Below, in pieces: positions 35,823 through 44,038 of a stretch of DNA of 64,000 bases. A model generated the notes under the pieces. The model did no database searches. It saw only the letters and a program-made list of their open reading frames with translations, and was not told the origin of the DNA. The stretch is from Aliisedimentitalea scapharcae (GTDB lineage Bacteria > Pseudomonadota > Alphaproteobacteria > Rhodobacterales > Rhodobacteraceae). The first letter of the stretch is position 1; each line of letters begins with the position of its first letter. A program made the translations under genes and the position numbers. Location: positions 2,108,001 through 2,172,000 of the forward strand of contig NZ_CP123584.1 in the NCBI RefSeq assembly GCF_045277565.1, in the 5' to 3' direction.

Positions 35823-36518
35823 TCAGTAGGTCCGAATCAACCCGACCAACCGGCCCTGAACCTTGACCTGTTCCGCAGGATAGACCCGAGTTTCATAGGC
35901 CGGGTTCGCCGCCTCGAGCGCAATCGAATGGCCATGGCGCAGAAAGCGTTTCAGCGTCGCCTCGTGATCTTCGACAAGGGCAACGACGATATCGCCGTTG
36001 TCGGCCGTGTTCGATTCACGGATCACCACGATGTCACCATCGTTGATCCCGGCTTCGATCATCGAATCGCCCTTGACCTCTAACGCATAATGATCGCCCG
36101 AGGCGGACAGCATCTGATTGGGAACAGCAACCTGGTGGGACACCTGACTGATGGCTTCGATGGGTACACCGGCGGCAATGCGGCCCATGACCGGCAGTTC
36201 CACGGCCGTCATCACCATTGGTTCTGTATTGGCCGGACGGGTGGAGTCGGGTTTGTTGCCTTCGATGACACGCGGGGTGAACCCGGCGCTGTCATGGCCC
36301 AGGCTGTCGGGCAGGCGGATGATTTCGATGGCGCGGGCCCGATGGGCCAGACGACGGATAAACCCGCGTTCCTCCAGCGCCGTGATCAGACGGTGGATCC
36401 CGGATTTCGATCTCAGATCCAACGCGATCTTCATTTCATCAAAGCTGGGCGGAACACCGTCCTTTTTCATGCGTTGATGAATGAATTCCAGCAGTTCCAG
36501 CTGTTTCTTGGTCAGCAT
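35823..36518 (-). CDS. lexA: SOS repressor LexA
   Basis: 231-residue LexA. The N-terminal winged helix (LTKKQLELLEFIHQRMKKDG onward, about residues 1-65) binds DNA. The self-cleavage site is the Ala-Gly in MGRIAAGVPIEA near residue 115, the catalytic serine is in GDSMIEAGINDGD near 150, and the lysine in EATLKRF near 190. ATG 36518 is chosen because GGGGGTG lies before it, although the frame is open to 36551. A perfect SOS box sits 46 bp upstream, so the gene is self-repressed. Confidence 0.96.
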   Translation of the reverse strand: MLTKKQLELLEFIHQRMKKDGVPPSFDEMKIALDLRSKSGIHRLITALEERGFIRRLAHRARAIEIIRLPDSLGHDSAGFTPRVIEGNKPDSTRPANTEPMVMTAVELPVMGRIAAGVPIEAISQVSHQVAVPNQMLSASGDHYALEVKGDSMIEAGINDGDIVVIRESNTADNGDIVVALVEDHEATLKRFLRHGHSIALEAANPAYETRVYPAEQVKVQGRLVGLIRTY

Positions 36519-36563
36519 TCGGTGACACCCCCTGGCCTGTGGTTGGTCCATACGTTTGGTTTT

Positions 36564-36578
36564 GTTCTACGCATGTTC
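36564..36578. promoter_or_regulatory. LexA-binding SOS box
   Basis: GTTC-TACGCAT-GTTC is an exact match to the alphaproteobacterial SOS consensus GTTC-N7-GTTC. It lies 46 bp upstream of the lexA start, in the 166 bp separating it from moeA. Confidence 0.9.
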
Positions 36579-36684
36579 CCGTTTTGTGTCAACAGTGTTG
36601 CTGCTTTGGTCCAATGGGCGGCGCACCCGCCCGTTTCTGGTGATGGGCAGCAAGGCGGTGAACGGCAGGCCCGGATTTAAACGG

Positions 36685-37857
36685 CTAAAGCGGCAGATAG
36701 GCCACGGGCTCTCCGATGGCCCGGGCCGGGTCATTGGCAGGACGCACCAGCAGGGCATCGGCGCGGGCCAGAACAGACAACATGGCGCTGTCCTGGTTGT
36801 CAAAGGCGGCAATCCCGTTACGGTCCAATTGCGCGCGCATATAATGTTCGCGCGGACCATTCGCGGCGAGCGGCGCAGTCAAAGGCGCAGTCATCAGATC
36901 GGCCTGTGTGGTGTCCTGACCCAGCATGGCACGGATCATCGGTTTGATGAAGATTTCGGCGCAAATCATTGCAGAGACAGGATTTCCGGGAAGCCCGACC
37001 ATCGCAGATCGACCCAGTTTTCCCGCCATCAGCGGTTTGCCGGGACGCATGGCAACCTTGTAAAATGACCGCTCCATTCCCAATTCCGCCGACACTGGCG
37101 CGACCAGATCGTGATCGCCAACCGAGGCCCCGCCGATGGTGACGATCAGATCAGCGCTGCTGGCCAGCTCAAAGGTGGTCTTTAGGCTGGTCACCGTGTC
37201 GCGGGCGATTGGCATGATGCGGACGTCTGCTCCCACTGTTTCCAGCATGGCCTTGAGCCCAAAGGTGTTGGATACGATGATCTGATCGGGGCCCGGTGTT
37301 TCGCCCGGCATGACCAACTCGTCCCCTGTTGAAATCAGCGCGACAATCGGTTTGCGCGCGACAGGGACGGTTGGAATGTTCATCGCAGCCATCAGGGCAA
37401 TGTCTTCGGCGCGCAAAGACAGCGGGGGGGAGATAGTGGTGCCGGTGCTGAAATCGCCGCCTTCGGCACGGATATTGTCCTTTTCACCCGGTTCGTTTGC
37501 GATGGTGATCAGATCGCCGGTGCGGGTGATGTCTTCTTGTATGACCACAAAGTCTGCCCCGTCAGGCACCGGTGCTCCCGTAAATATACGCACGGCCTGT
37601 CCTGGCCCGACGGTCCCGTTAAATGAATGCCCGGCGGCGGCTTCGCCAATGACCTTGAACATGGCGTGGCGTTCGACTTCGGCCCGTTTCATTGCGTATC
37701 CGTCCATCGACGAGGCGGCAAACGGCGGCTGATTGCGCCGGGCTGTGACCGGCCGGGCCAAAACCCGACCCGCAGCCCTGATCAACGGAACGTCTTCGAC
37801 CCCCAAAGGGGCTGTCAGCGCCAAAAGCAGCGCGCGGGCTTGGGTGACGGTGATCAT
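36685..37857 (-). CDS. moeA: molybdopterin molybdenumtransferase
   Basis: 390-residue MoeA, which inserts molybdenum into adenylated molybdopterin. Typical blocks are PPFAASSMDGYAM near residue 40, the ALISTGDELVMPG region near 175, and TIGGASVGDHDLV near 240, followed by the C-terminal MoeA domain IV. It is the last gene of the trpG-trpD-ung-trpC-moaC-moeA run and overlaps moaC by four bases (ATGA). lexA follows but has its own promoter with SOS box. Confidence 0.95.
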   Translation of the reverse strand: MITVTQARALLLALTAPLGVEDVPLIRAAGRVLARPVTARRNQPPFAASSMDGYAMKRAEVERHAMFKVIGEAAAGHSFNGTVGPGQAVRIFTGAPVPDGADFVVIQEDITRTGDLITIANEPGEKDNIRAEGGDFSTGTTISPPLSLRAEDIALMAAMNIPTVPVARKPIVALISTGDELVMPGETPGPDQIIVSNTFGLKAMLETVGADVRIMPIARDTVTSLKTTFELASSADLIVTIGGASVGDHDLVAPVSAELGMERSFYKVAMRPGKPLMAGKLGRSAMVGLPGNPVSAMICAEIFIKPMIRAMLGQDTTQADLMTAPLTAPLAANGPREHYMRAQLDRNGIAAFDNQDSAMLSVLARADALLVRPANDPARAIGEPVAYLPL

Positions 37858-38327
37858 GGTGCTTCGTATCGCCCGGATTTTCCGCCGTCCTTGAGCAGCA
37901 CCTTGATACCGCCGATTTCCATTGCCTTGTCCACCGCCTTGGCCATGTCATAAACCGTGAGCGCCGCGGTCGAGACCGCGGTGAGCGCCTCCATCTCGAC
38001 ACCGGTCTGGCCGGTGGTTTTGACGGTGGCTTCGATCCGGAGGCCCGGCAGGTCCGGATCCAGCGTCAGTTCCACGGCAACCTTGGTCACCGGCAGCGGA
38101 TGGCACAGCGGAATCAGGTCAGGCGTCTTTTTGGCACCCATGATCCCGGCGAGACGGGCAACTCCCAGAACGTCACCTTTTTTGGCGCGCCCTTCGCTAA
38201 TGATATCAAAGGTTTCCTGTTCCATCTTGATGTATCCACCAGCGACAGCCACGCGGGAGGTCACCGCCTTGTCCGAGACATCAACCATATGGGCGTCGCC
38301 CTTGGTGTCAAAATGCGTCAGCGACAT
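37854..38327 (-). CDS. moaC: cyclic pyranopterin monophosphate synthase
   Basis: 157-residue MoaC, the second enzyme of molybdenum cofactor synthesis, acting after the radical enzyme MoaA. The signature KGDVLGVARLAGIMGAKKT is near residue 55, with LIPLCHPLP and ALTAVSTAALTVYDMAKAV following. moaA is not in the window. Start and stop overlap the neighbours (TAATG with trpC, ATGA with moeA), so translation of the whole run is coupled. Confidence 0.96.
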   Translation of the reverse strand: MSLTHFDTKGDAHMVDVSDKAVTSRVAVAGGYIKMEQETFDIISEGRAKKGDVLGVARLAGIMGAKKTPDLIPLCHPLPVTKVAVELTLDPDLPGLRIEATVKTTGQTGVEMEALTAVSTAALTVYDMAKAVDKAMEIGGIKVLLKDGGKSGRYEAP

Positions 38328-39139
38328 TACATGGCTCCCGGGATCAAAGGATTGGCAAGCAGATCACGTGTGGCCTGGGCCACGTCGTCCTGGCGCATCA
38401 GGCTTTCGCCAATCAGGAATGTGCGTGATCCATAGCGGGCCATATCGGCCAGATCTGCGGGCGTGAACAGGCCGCTTTCACAGACGATAGTGCGATCGGC
38501 AGGGACTAGTTTGGACAGGGTACGGGTGGTGTCCAGCGTGGTTTCAAAGGTATTGAGATTACGATTGTTGATGCCCATCAGGCGCGATTTCAAATGGCAG
38601 GCCCGTTCAAGCTCCTGCTGGTCGTGCACTTCGAGCAGCACATCCATGTCCCATTCAAACGCGGCCTGTTCCAGTTCGGCGGCCTGGGAATCGCTGACCG
38701 AGGCCAGGATGATCAGGATGCAATCGGCCCCCAGGGCGCGGGCTTCGGCGACCTGATAGGTGTCATACATGAAATCCTTGCGCAACGCAGGCAGCGAACA
38801 CGCATTTCGCGCCGCTGTCAGAAAGGATTTGTCGCCCTGAAAGCTGGGCGTGTCTGTCAACACCGACAGGCAGGTGGCTCCGCCCGCTTCATATGCCCGC
38901 GCCAGGTCAGGCGGGTTGAAATCGGCACGGATCAGGCCTTTGGAGGGGCTGGCTTTCTTGATTTCCGCGATCAAGCCATAGCCATGCTGTTTGGCGCGAA
39001 ACAGCGCATCGGCAAAGCCACGGACCGGGCTGGCGTCGCGTGCCAGGGCTTCGATCTCGCTCAGCGGTTTGGCCGCTTTGTCGGCGGCCACTTCTTCGAG
39101 CTTGTAGGCTTTGATCTTGTCCAGGATGGTTGTGCTCAT
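38327..39139 (-). CDS. trpC: indole-3-glycerol phosphate synthase
   Basis: 270-residue TrpC, which closes the indole ring in tryptophan synthesis. It shows the KASPSKGLIRADFNPPDLA loop near residue 58 with the catalytic lysine, KDFMYDTYQV near 115, and the phosphate-binding INNRNLNTFETTL near 180. ATG 39139 has CGGAG 8-9 nt upstream. An alternative ATG at 39157 overlaps the ung stop (ATGA) but has no RBS. It is monofunctional: there is no fused TrpF domain. Confidence 0.95.
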   Translation of the reverse strand: MSTTILDKIKAYKLEEVAADKAAKPLSEIEALARDASPVRGFADALFRAKQHGYGLIAEIKKASPSKGLIRADFNPPDLARAYEAGGATCLSVLTDTPSFQGDKSFLTAARNACSLPALRKDFMYDTYQVAEARALGADCILIILASVSDSQAAELEQAAFEWDMDVLLEVHDQQELERACHLKSRLMGINNRNLNTFETTLDTTRTLSKLVPADRTIVCESGLFTPADLADMARYGSRTFLIGESLMRQDDVAQATRDLLANPLIPGAM

Positions 39140-39153
39140 GCCAGCGGCTCCGT

Positions 39154-39801
39154 TCATGCAGTCCAGTCGATTTGTTCCTCACCCCGGGCACGCAACCAAT
39201 CGTTCACAGCCGAAAATGGCCGCGAGCCGAAAAAGCCGCGCCGCGCCGACAGCGGCGAAGGGTGGGCGGTTTTCAGGATCAGGTGATCGCCCGGATTGAT
39301 ATGGGTTGCAAGCTTTTGCGCCTGATTTCCCCACAGAATAAAGGCAGTCGGACGCTGTGATGTGCGTGCCAGCACCTGATGCACCAATTTATCCCATCCC
39401 AGCGCCTTGTGGCCATTGGCCTCGCCCGTCGGAACGGTGAGTGCCGTGTTGAGCAGCAAAACACCCTTGTCAGCCCAGTCGCGCAGATCGGTCTGCTGTC
39501 TGGTGACGCCCAGATCGCTGTTCAATTCCTTTAGAATATTGCCCAGCGAGGCCAACCTGCCGGGAAAATCCGTAGGTATCGAAAACGCCAGCCCATCTGC
39601 CTTGCCGGGCGTGTGATAGGGGTCCTGACCCAGAATAACCACGCGGGTTTTGTCTGGCGAGGTTCGCTCCAACGCGGCAAAGCGTTGATGGGCAGGCGGT
39701 AGGATGGTGCGCGGATCGGCGTCAATGGCCGCCTGAATGGCGGGCCAATCCGTGTTGAAAAACGTCAGATCAGCCCATCCTTGAGGGATTTGTGTGCTCA
39801 T
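39154..39801 (-). CDS. ung: uracil-DNA glycosylase, family 1
   Basis: 215-residue Ung, which removes uracil from DNA. The water-activating aspartate is in LGQDPYHTPGKADGLAFS near residue 60, and the leucine-insertion loop with catalytic histidine is HPSPLSARRGFFGS near 180. It is inserted between trpD and trpC with a 4-bp overlap (ATGA) to trpD, so a repair enzyme is translated within an amino acid operon. Length is normal. Confidence 0.95.
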   Translation of the reverse strand: MSTQIPQGWADLTFFNTDWPAIQAAIDADPRTILPPAHQRFAALERTSPDKTRVVILGQDPYHTPGKADGLAFSIPTDFPGRLASLGNILKELNSDLGVTRQQTDLRDWADKGVLLLNTALTVPTGEANGHKALGWDKLVHQVLARTSQRPTAFILWGNQAQKLATHINPGDHLILKTAHPSPLSARRGFFGSRPFSAVNDWLRARGEEQIDWTA

Positions 39802-40817
39802 GCGGCGGAAGTGATCCGGGCCACTGCTTCGATCTTGGCCTTGGCGGCACCGCTGTCGATGCTATGGGCGGCCTTGGCCACGCCATCGCGCAGGTCCGAG
39901 GCATGGCCCGCCACCACCAACGCCGCCGCCGAATTCAGCAAGACAGCATCGCGGTAAGCCGATGGCGCGCCATCCAGCAGCGCGCGGAACGCCACGGCGT
40001 TGTCCTGGGGGCTGCCGCCGACAATCGCCTCGAACGGGTGAACCGGCAGGCCGGCGTCTTCGGGGTGCAGTTCGACATCGCGGATGCTGCCGTCCTCTTC
40101 CAATGCCGATACCCAGCTGACACCGGTGATGGTGAGTTCATCGGTGCCGTCGGATCCATGCACCAACCAGGCCCGTTCGGATCCCAGCGTCTGGAGCGTT
40201 TCGGCCATGGGGCGGATCAGATCACGCGAAAACGCGCCCGTCAGCTGGCGTTTGACGCCAGCCGGGTTGGTCAGCGGCCCCAGGATGTTGAAAATCGTGC
40301 GGGTTCCCAGCTCTGCACGTGTCGGCATCACATGGGCAATCGCCGGGTGATGCATGGGGGCCATCATGAAACAGATGCCCGCCTCTTTCAGTGCCTTCTC
40401 AACGACTTGGGGGCCAACCATCACGTTGATTCCCATCTGACCCAAGGCATCCGCCGCGCCAGATTTCGAACTGAGATTGCGATTGCCGTGTTTGGCCACC
40501 ACGGTTCCGGCACCGGCCACAACGAATGCGGTTGCAGTGGAAATGTTCAGCGTTCCCTTGCCATCGCCTCCGGTGCCAACGATGTCCATGGCACCTGCGG
40601 GTGCAATCACGGCGTTGCATTTGGCCCGCATCACAGCGGCGGCAGCGGCGTATTCATCCACGGTTTCGCCACGGGTACGCAGCGCCATCAGCAGGCCGCC
40701 GATCTGGCTGGGCGTGGCTTCGCCTTCGAACAGGCATTTGAACGCGGTCTCGGCCTCGCTCCGGGTCAAGGGGCGGTCGGCAGCAGTGCCGATCAGCGGC
40801 TTCAGGGTCTCGCTCAT
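39798..40817 (-). CDS. trpD: anthranilate phosphoribosyltransferase
   Basis: 339-residue TrpD, which attaches phosphoribose to anthranilate. The PRPP-binding loop is DIVGTGGDGKGTLNISTATA near residue 78, and VVAKHGNRNLSSKSGAADAL near 105 carries the anthranilate contacts. It overlaps trpG upstream and ung downstream by four bases each. It is not fused to TrpG. Confidence 0.96.
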   Translation of the reverse strand: MSETLKPLIGTAADRPLTRSEAETAFKCLFEGEATPSQIGGLLMALRTRGETVDEYAAAAAVMRAKCNAVIAPAGAMDIVGTGGDGKGTLNISTATAFVVAGAGTVVAKHGNRNLSSKSGAADALGQMGINVMVGPQVVEKALKEAGICFMMAPMHHPAIAHVMPTRAELGTRTIFNILGPLTNPAGVKRQLTGAFSRDLIRPMAETLQTLGSERAWLVHGSDGTDELTITGVSWVSALEEDGSIRDVELHPEDAGLPVHPFEAIVGGSPQDNAVAFRALLDGAPSAYRDAVLLNSAAALVVAGHASDLRDGVAKAAHSIDSGAAKAKIEAVARITSAA

Positions 40818-41395
40818 GCGGGCACCTTCATGTCATTTAGAAAATTCTGGAGCAGGGCATGGCCATGTTCCGAAGCGATGGATTCCGGGTGGAACTGGAC
40901 GCCGTGGATCGGCAGCTCCTTGTGTTGCAGGCCCATGATGGTGCCATCATCAAGCCAGGCAGTGACATCGAGGCACTCTGGCAGGCTTTCGCGTTCGACC
41001 ACCAGCGAATGATAGCGGGTCGCCTCGAACGGGGTCGGCAGACCGGCAAACAGGCCCGTATTGGTGTGATGCATGGTGCCCATCTTGCCGTGTACGATTT
41101 CATGACAGCGCACGACTTTGCCGCCAAAGGCCTGACCGATGGTTTGATGCCCCAGACACACGCCAAGCAGCGGCGTGCGGGTTTCGGCGGCGGCCTGTGT
41201 CAGGGCCAGACAGATGCCCGCCTGATCCGGATCGCAGGGGCCCGGGCTCAGCAGGATGCCTGCGGGGTTCATCGCCATGGCCTCCTGCACGTCGATGGCG
41301 TCATTGCGACGCACGACCATTTCGGCTCCCAATTCGCCCAGGTAATGCACCAGATTATAGGTAAATGAGTCGTAGTTATCGATCAGCAACAGCAT
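40814..41395 (-). CDS. trpG: anthranilate synthase component II (glutamine amidotransferase)
   Basis: 193-residue amidotransferase supplying ammonia to TrpE. Visible are DNYDSFTYNLVHYLGELG at the start, the nucleophile cysteine in LLGVCLGHQTIGQAFGG near residue 83, and the FHPESIASEHG region with the catalytic histidine near 170. ATG 41395 fits the family start; the frame is open to 41428. It is the first gene of the minus-strand run. Its partner trpE is 4.5 kb away in a different operon. Confidence 0.94.
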   Translation of the reverse strand: MLLLIDNYDSFTYNLVHYLGELGAEMVVRRNDAIDVQEAMAMNPAGILLSPGPCDPDQAGICLALTQAAAETRTPLLGVCLGHQTIGQAFGGKVVRCHEIVHGKMGTMHHTNTGLFAGLPTPFEATRYHSLVVERESLPECLDVTAWLDDGTIMGLQHKELPIHGVQFHPESIASEHGHALLQNFLNDMKVPA

Positions 41396-41581
41396 GGCAG
41401 GCTCGTTCGTCATTAGGGCTGGTGGCACAAGGGCCAGCCGCAGTATAGTGGTCGCGACATACTTGTTCAGGGTTAGGCGGCAGCGTCAAGAGCACATAAA
41501 GAGCGCAACCCTGAAGCGCGGCTTGCTGCGGCGAAAAAACCGTGGTTAGGCAATACATGTGATTGAGGGAAGAAAACGGGC

Positions 41582-43087
41582 ATGCGTGGATTTCTGGGTG
41601 GCGTCAGTATTGGGGCAATAGTTGCGGTGATCGGTGCGGTCGGGTTGTCGGTGATGACGCCCTTGCCGCCCCGGCCTGAGGTTGCAGTGGAGTCACCCGA
41701 TGTGGTGATCCAGCCGCGCGATGCGGATGTCAGCCTGTCAAAACCGGCGGGTCAGGATGCGGATCTGGTCGAGGCGGCACCAACAGCGCCCAAGGACACA
41801 GACCCATCGGCTGGCGATCTGACAGCGCTGGCCCCATCGGTGATGGAGCCGGCGGACAAACCCCAGGTGGGCGCGGCATCGGAAGCCATCCCTGTTCCCG
41901 ACCCCGAGGCCTCGGCACCGGAAATGACCGGCAGTCAGGATCAACCGGTGGTCCCGTCGGACACACCCGAACAGACCCCAGATACCCCAGGCGCGGAAAC
42001 TGCAGTGTCCACAGCCGTTGCCAATCCGGCGCAACTGTCCGTGCCACAGGTGGTCCCGGAAGGATCCGGTTTCGCCGAGCCGGCCCCTGCGGATCCCGAG
42101 AGTTCGGATCTGACCAAACAAACGGACCCGGCACCCGATGTCGCGGAAACGGTGGAACCCCTGGAGCCCGCAACCGAGGCCGCGCCACAAGTTGATACCT
42201 CGGTGGTCGAAGCCACACCCGAAGCCACGACCGAAGCCGCGCCAGAGCAACCTGCCCGGATTGCGGCCCTGCCGCAGACCGGAGCCGGGACCACCGGCAC
42301 CGGCCCTCAGATCGGGACGCCGGTTGTTCCTTTGACCGACCGGGGTGCGGACCCCGAGGACACACCAGAGCCGGTCGGTGATGAGGCGCCATCCGCTGAC
42401 ATCGCACCAACTTCGCGACCGTTCGAAGCCTTTGCCGCGCCCTTTGACAACCCAGACGGCAAGCCGTTGATGTCAATTCTTTTGATTGATGATGAACAGG
42501 CAATCGGTGCCGAAGCGTTGCTGGATTTTCCCTATCCGCTGAGCTTTGCAATCGACCCGTCCGACCCGGATGCAACGGACAAGATGGCCCGCTATCGCGC
42601 CGCCGGGTTTGAAGTGGTGGCGATGACGAATTTCGCGGCTGCGGCCACGGCAACGGATGCTGAAACAGCCCTGGAGGTCTGGTTTGCCAGCCTGCCTGAA
42701 ACGGTCGCAGTATTGGAAGGCACCGGGAGCGGTATTCAGGGCAACCGGGCGCTGTCCGATCAGGTGACGGCGGTGGTCAAAGACACCGGGCGTGGGCTGA
42801 TCACCCAGGACCGAGGGCTCAATACCGTGCAGAAGCTGGCGCAGCGGGACGGGGTGCCGTCAGGTGTGGTGTTCCGGGACTTTGACGGAGCCGGTCAGAC
42901 ACCGACAGTGATGCGACGGTTTCTGGATCAGGCCGCGTTCCGCGCCGGTCAGCAGGGTGCCGTGATCATGTTGGGTCGGGTCCGCCCGGATACGATTTCG
43001 GCGCTGTTGCTGTGGGGATTGCAGGATCGGGCCAGCCGGGTTGCCCTGGCTCCGATTTCGGCCAGCCTGGCGCTGAAGACAGAGTAA
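41582..43087 (+). CDS. divergent polysaccharide deacetylase-like protein, active site degenerate
   Basis: 501-residue envelope protein. A membrane anchor or signal (about residues 5-28) is followed by about 250 residues of Pro/Ala/Glu-rich low-complexity sequence. A C-terminal domain (about 295-500) resembles the divergent polysaccharide deacetylase family, recognisable from MSILLIDDEQAIGAEALL, PYPLSFAIDPSDPD and the final VRPDTISALLLW. The histidines that family members normally have after the second strand and in the last strand (GHPHPET-type) are replaced here (MTNFAAAATATD; LGRVRPDT). It may thus be a binding protein, not an enzyme. It is divergent from trpG. Confidence 0.75.
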   Translation: MRGFLGGVSIGAIVAVIGAVGLSVMTPLPPRPEVAVESPDVVIQPRDADVSLSKPAGQDADLVEAAPTAPKDTDPSAGDLTALAPSVMEPADKPQVGAASEAIPVPDPEASAPEMTGSQDQPVVPSDTPEQTPDTPGAETAVSTAVANPAQLSVPQVVPEGSGFAEPAPADPESSDLTKQTDPAPDVAETVEPLEPATEAAPQVDTSVVEATPEATTEAAPEQPARIAALPQTGAGTTGTGPQIGTPVVPLTDRGADPEDTPEPVGDEAPSADIAPTSRPFEAFAAPFDNPDGKPLMSILLIDDEQAIGAEALLDFPYPLSFAIDPSDPDATDKMARYRAAGFEVVAMTNFAAAATATDAETALEVWFASLPETVAVLEGTGSGIQGNRALSDQVTAVVKDTGRGLITQDRGLNTVQKLAQRDGVPSGVVFRDFDGAGQTPTVMRRFLDQAAFRAGQQGAVIMLGRVRPDTISALLLWGLQDRASRVALAPISASLALKTE

Positions 43088-43144
43088 GTCGCGCGGTGCG
43101 TGCCAGCACGCAGCCTACATCTTGAGCACCAGGAGATCCAAAAC

Positions 43145-43945
43145 ATGCCCCATCTCACGGTCAATGGCGTGCGTCTACATTACACCGACAGCGGGCAGGG
43201 GGACGAAACCATCGTCTTTTCCCATGGTCTGTTGATGAGCGGCAGGATGTTTGACGCCCAGGTGGCGCAGTTCAGCAGCCGCTATCGCTGTATCACCTAT
43301 GACCATCGGGGGCAGGGCAACAGCGACGCCCCCCTAGATGGCTATGACATGGAAACCGTGGCCGAAGACGCGGCCGCGTTGATCCGGGAGCTTGCAAACG
43401 GGCCGGTGCATTTTGCGGGGCTGTCGATGGGCGGTTTTGTGGGTATGCGTCTGGCGTTGCGCCACCCCGAACTGTTGCGTTCGCTGATCATTCTGGAAAG
43501 CTCGGCCGACCCCGAGCCGGAAGACAACAAGCCCAAATACCGCAAGATGAATTTCGTCGCCCGTTGGTTCGGATTGGGGGTCGTGGTCGACAAGGTGATG
43601 CCGATCATGTTCGGGCAGAGTTTCCTGACCGACCCGGCGCGGGCCGCACAAAAGGCACAGTGGCGCGACCGGATCAAGGCCAACGATCGCAAGGGGATCG
43701 TTCGGGCGGTCAACGGGGTGATTGACCGGGTGGGCGTTTACCAGGACCTGGACCAGATCAGCACACCAGCGCTGATCCTGGTGGGGGACGAAGATGTGGC
43801 CACGGTTCCGGCCAAATCCGAACGGATGCGTGATGCGATTGCGGGCGCTGAAATGCACCTGATCCCGGGTGCCGGGCATTCGGCGACCATCGAAGAGCCT
43901 GCAGCAGTCAACGCCCATATCGAAACCTACCTGGCGCGCGTCTGA
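43145..43945 (+). CDS. alpha/beta hydrolase
   Basis: 266-residue alpha/beta-hydrolase-fold protein. The oxyanion region FSHGLLMSGRMF is near residue 26, the nucleophile elbow GLSMGGFVG near 95, the acid in LVGDEDVATVP near 217, and the histidine in PGAGHSATIEEP near 245. The substrate cannot be predicted; relatives include esterases, lactonases and haloperoxidase-like enzymes. AGGAG precedes ATG 43145. It starts 57 bp after the deacetylase-like gene, possibly one transcript, and is followed by hairpins. Confidence 0.88.
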   Translation: MPHLTVNGVRLHYTDSGQGDETIVFSHGLLMSGRMFDAQVAQFSSRYRCITYDHRGQGNSDAPLDGYDMETVAEDAAALIRELANGPVHFAGLSMGGFVGMRLALRHPELLRSLIILESSADPEPEDNKPKYRKMNFVARWFGLGVVVDKVMPIMFGQSFLTDPARAAQKAQWRDRIKANDRKGIVRAVNGVIDRVGVYQDLDQISTPALILVGDEDVATVPAKSERMRDAIAGAEMHLIPGAGHSATIEEPAAVNAHIETYLARV

Positions 43946-43952
43946 GCGGTTA

Positions 43953-43987
43953 GGGCCGATCCGGCCTTGGATTAGGGGGAATCCAAG
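43953..43987. terminator. twin inverted repeats after the hydrolase gene
   Basis: GGCCG-ATC-CGGCC is followed at once by CTTGGATT (43966-43973), a 6-nt loop, and AATCCAAG (43980-43987). Two adjacent hairpins 10-40 bp past the stop codon suggest a transcript end, though there is no clear T-run. Confidence 0.45.
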
Positions 43988-44038
43988 TTCTGTGGTACAC
44001 TCGCTGGTGATTTTGAACCAAGCGATTTGAGGTGTGCC

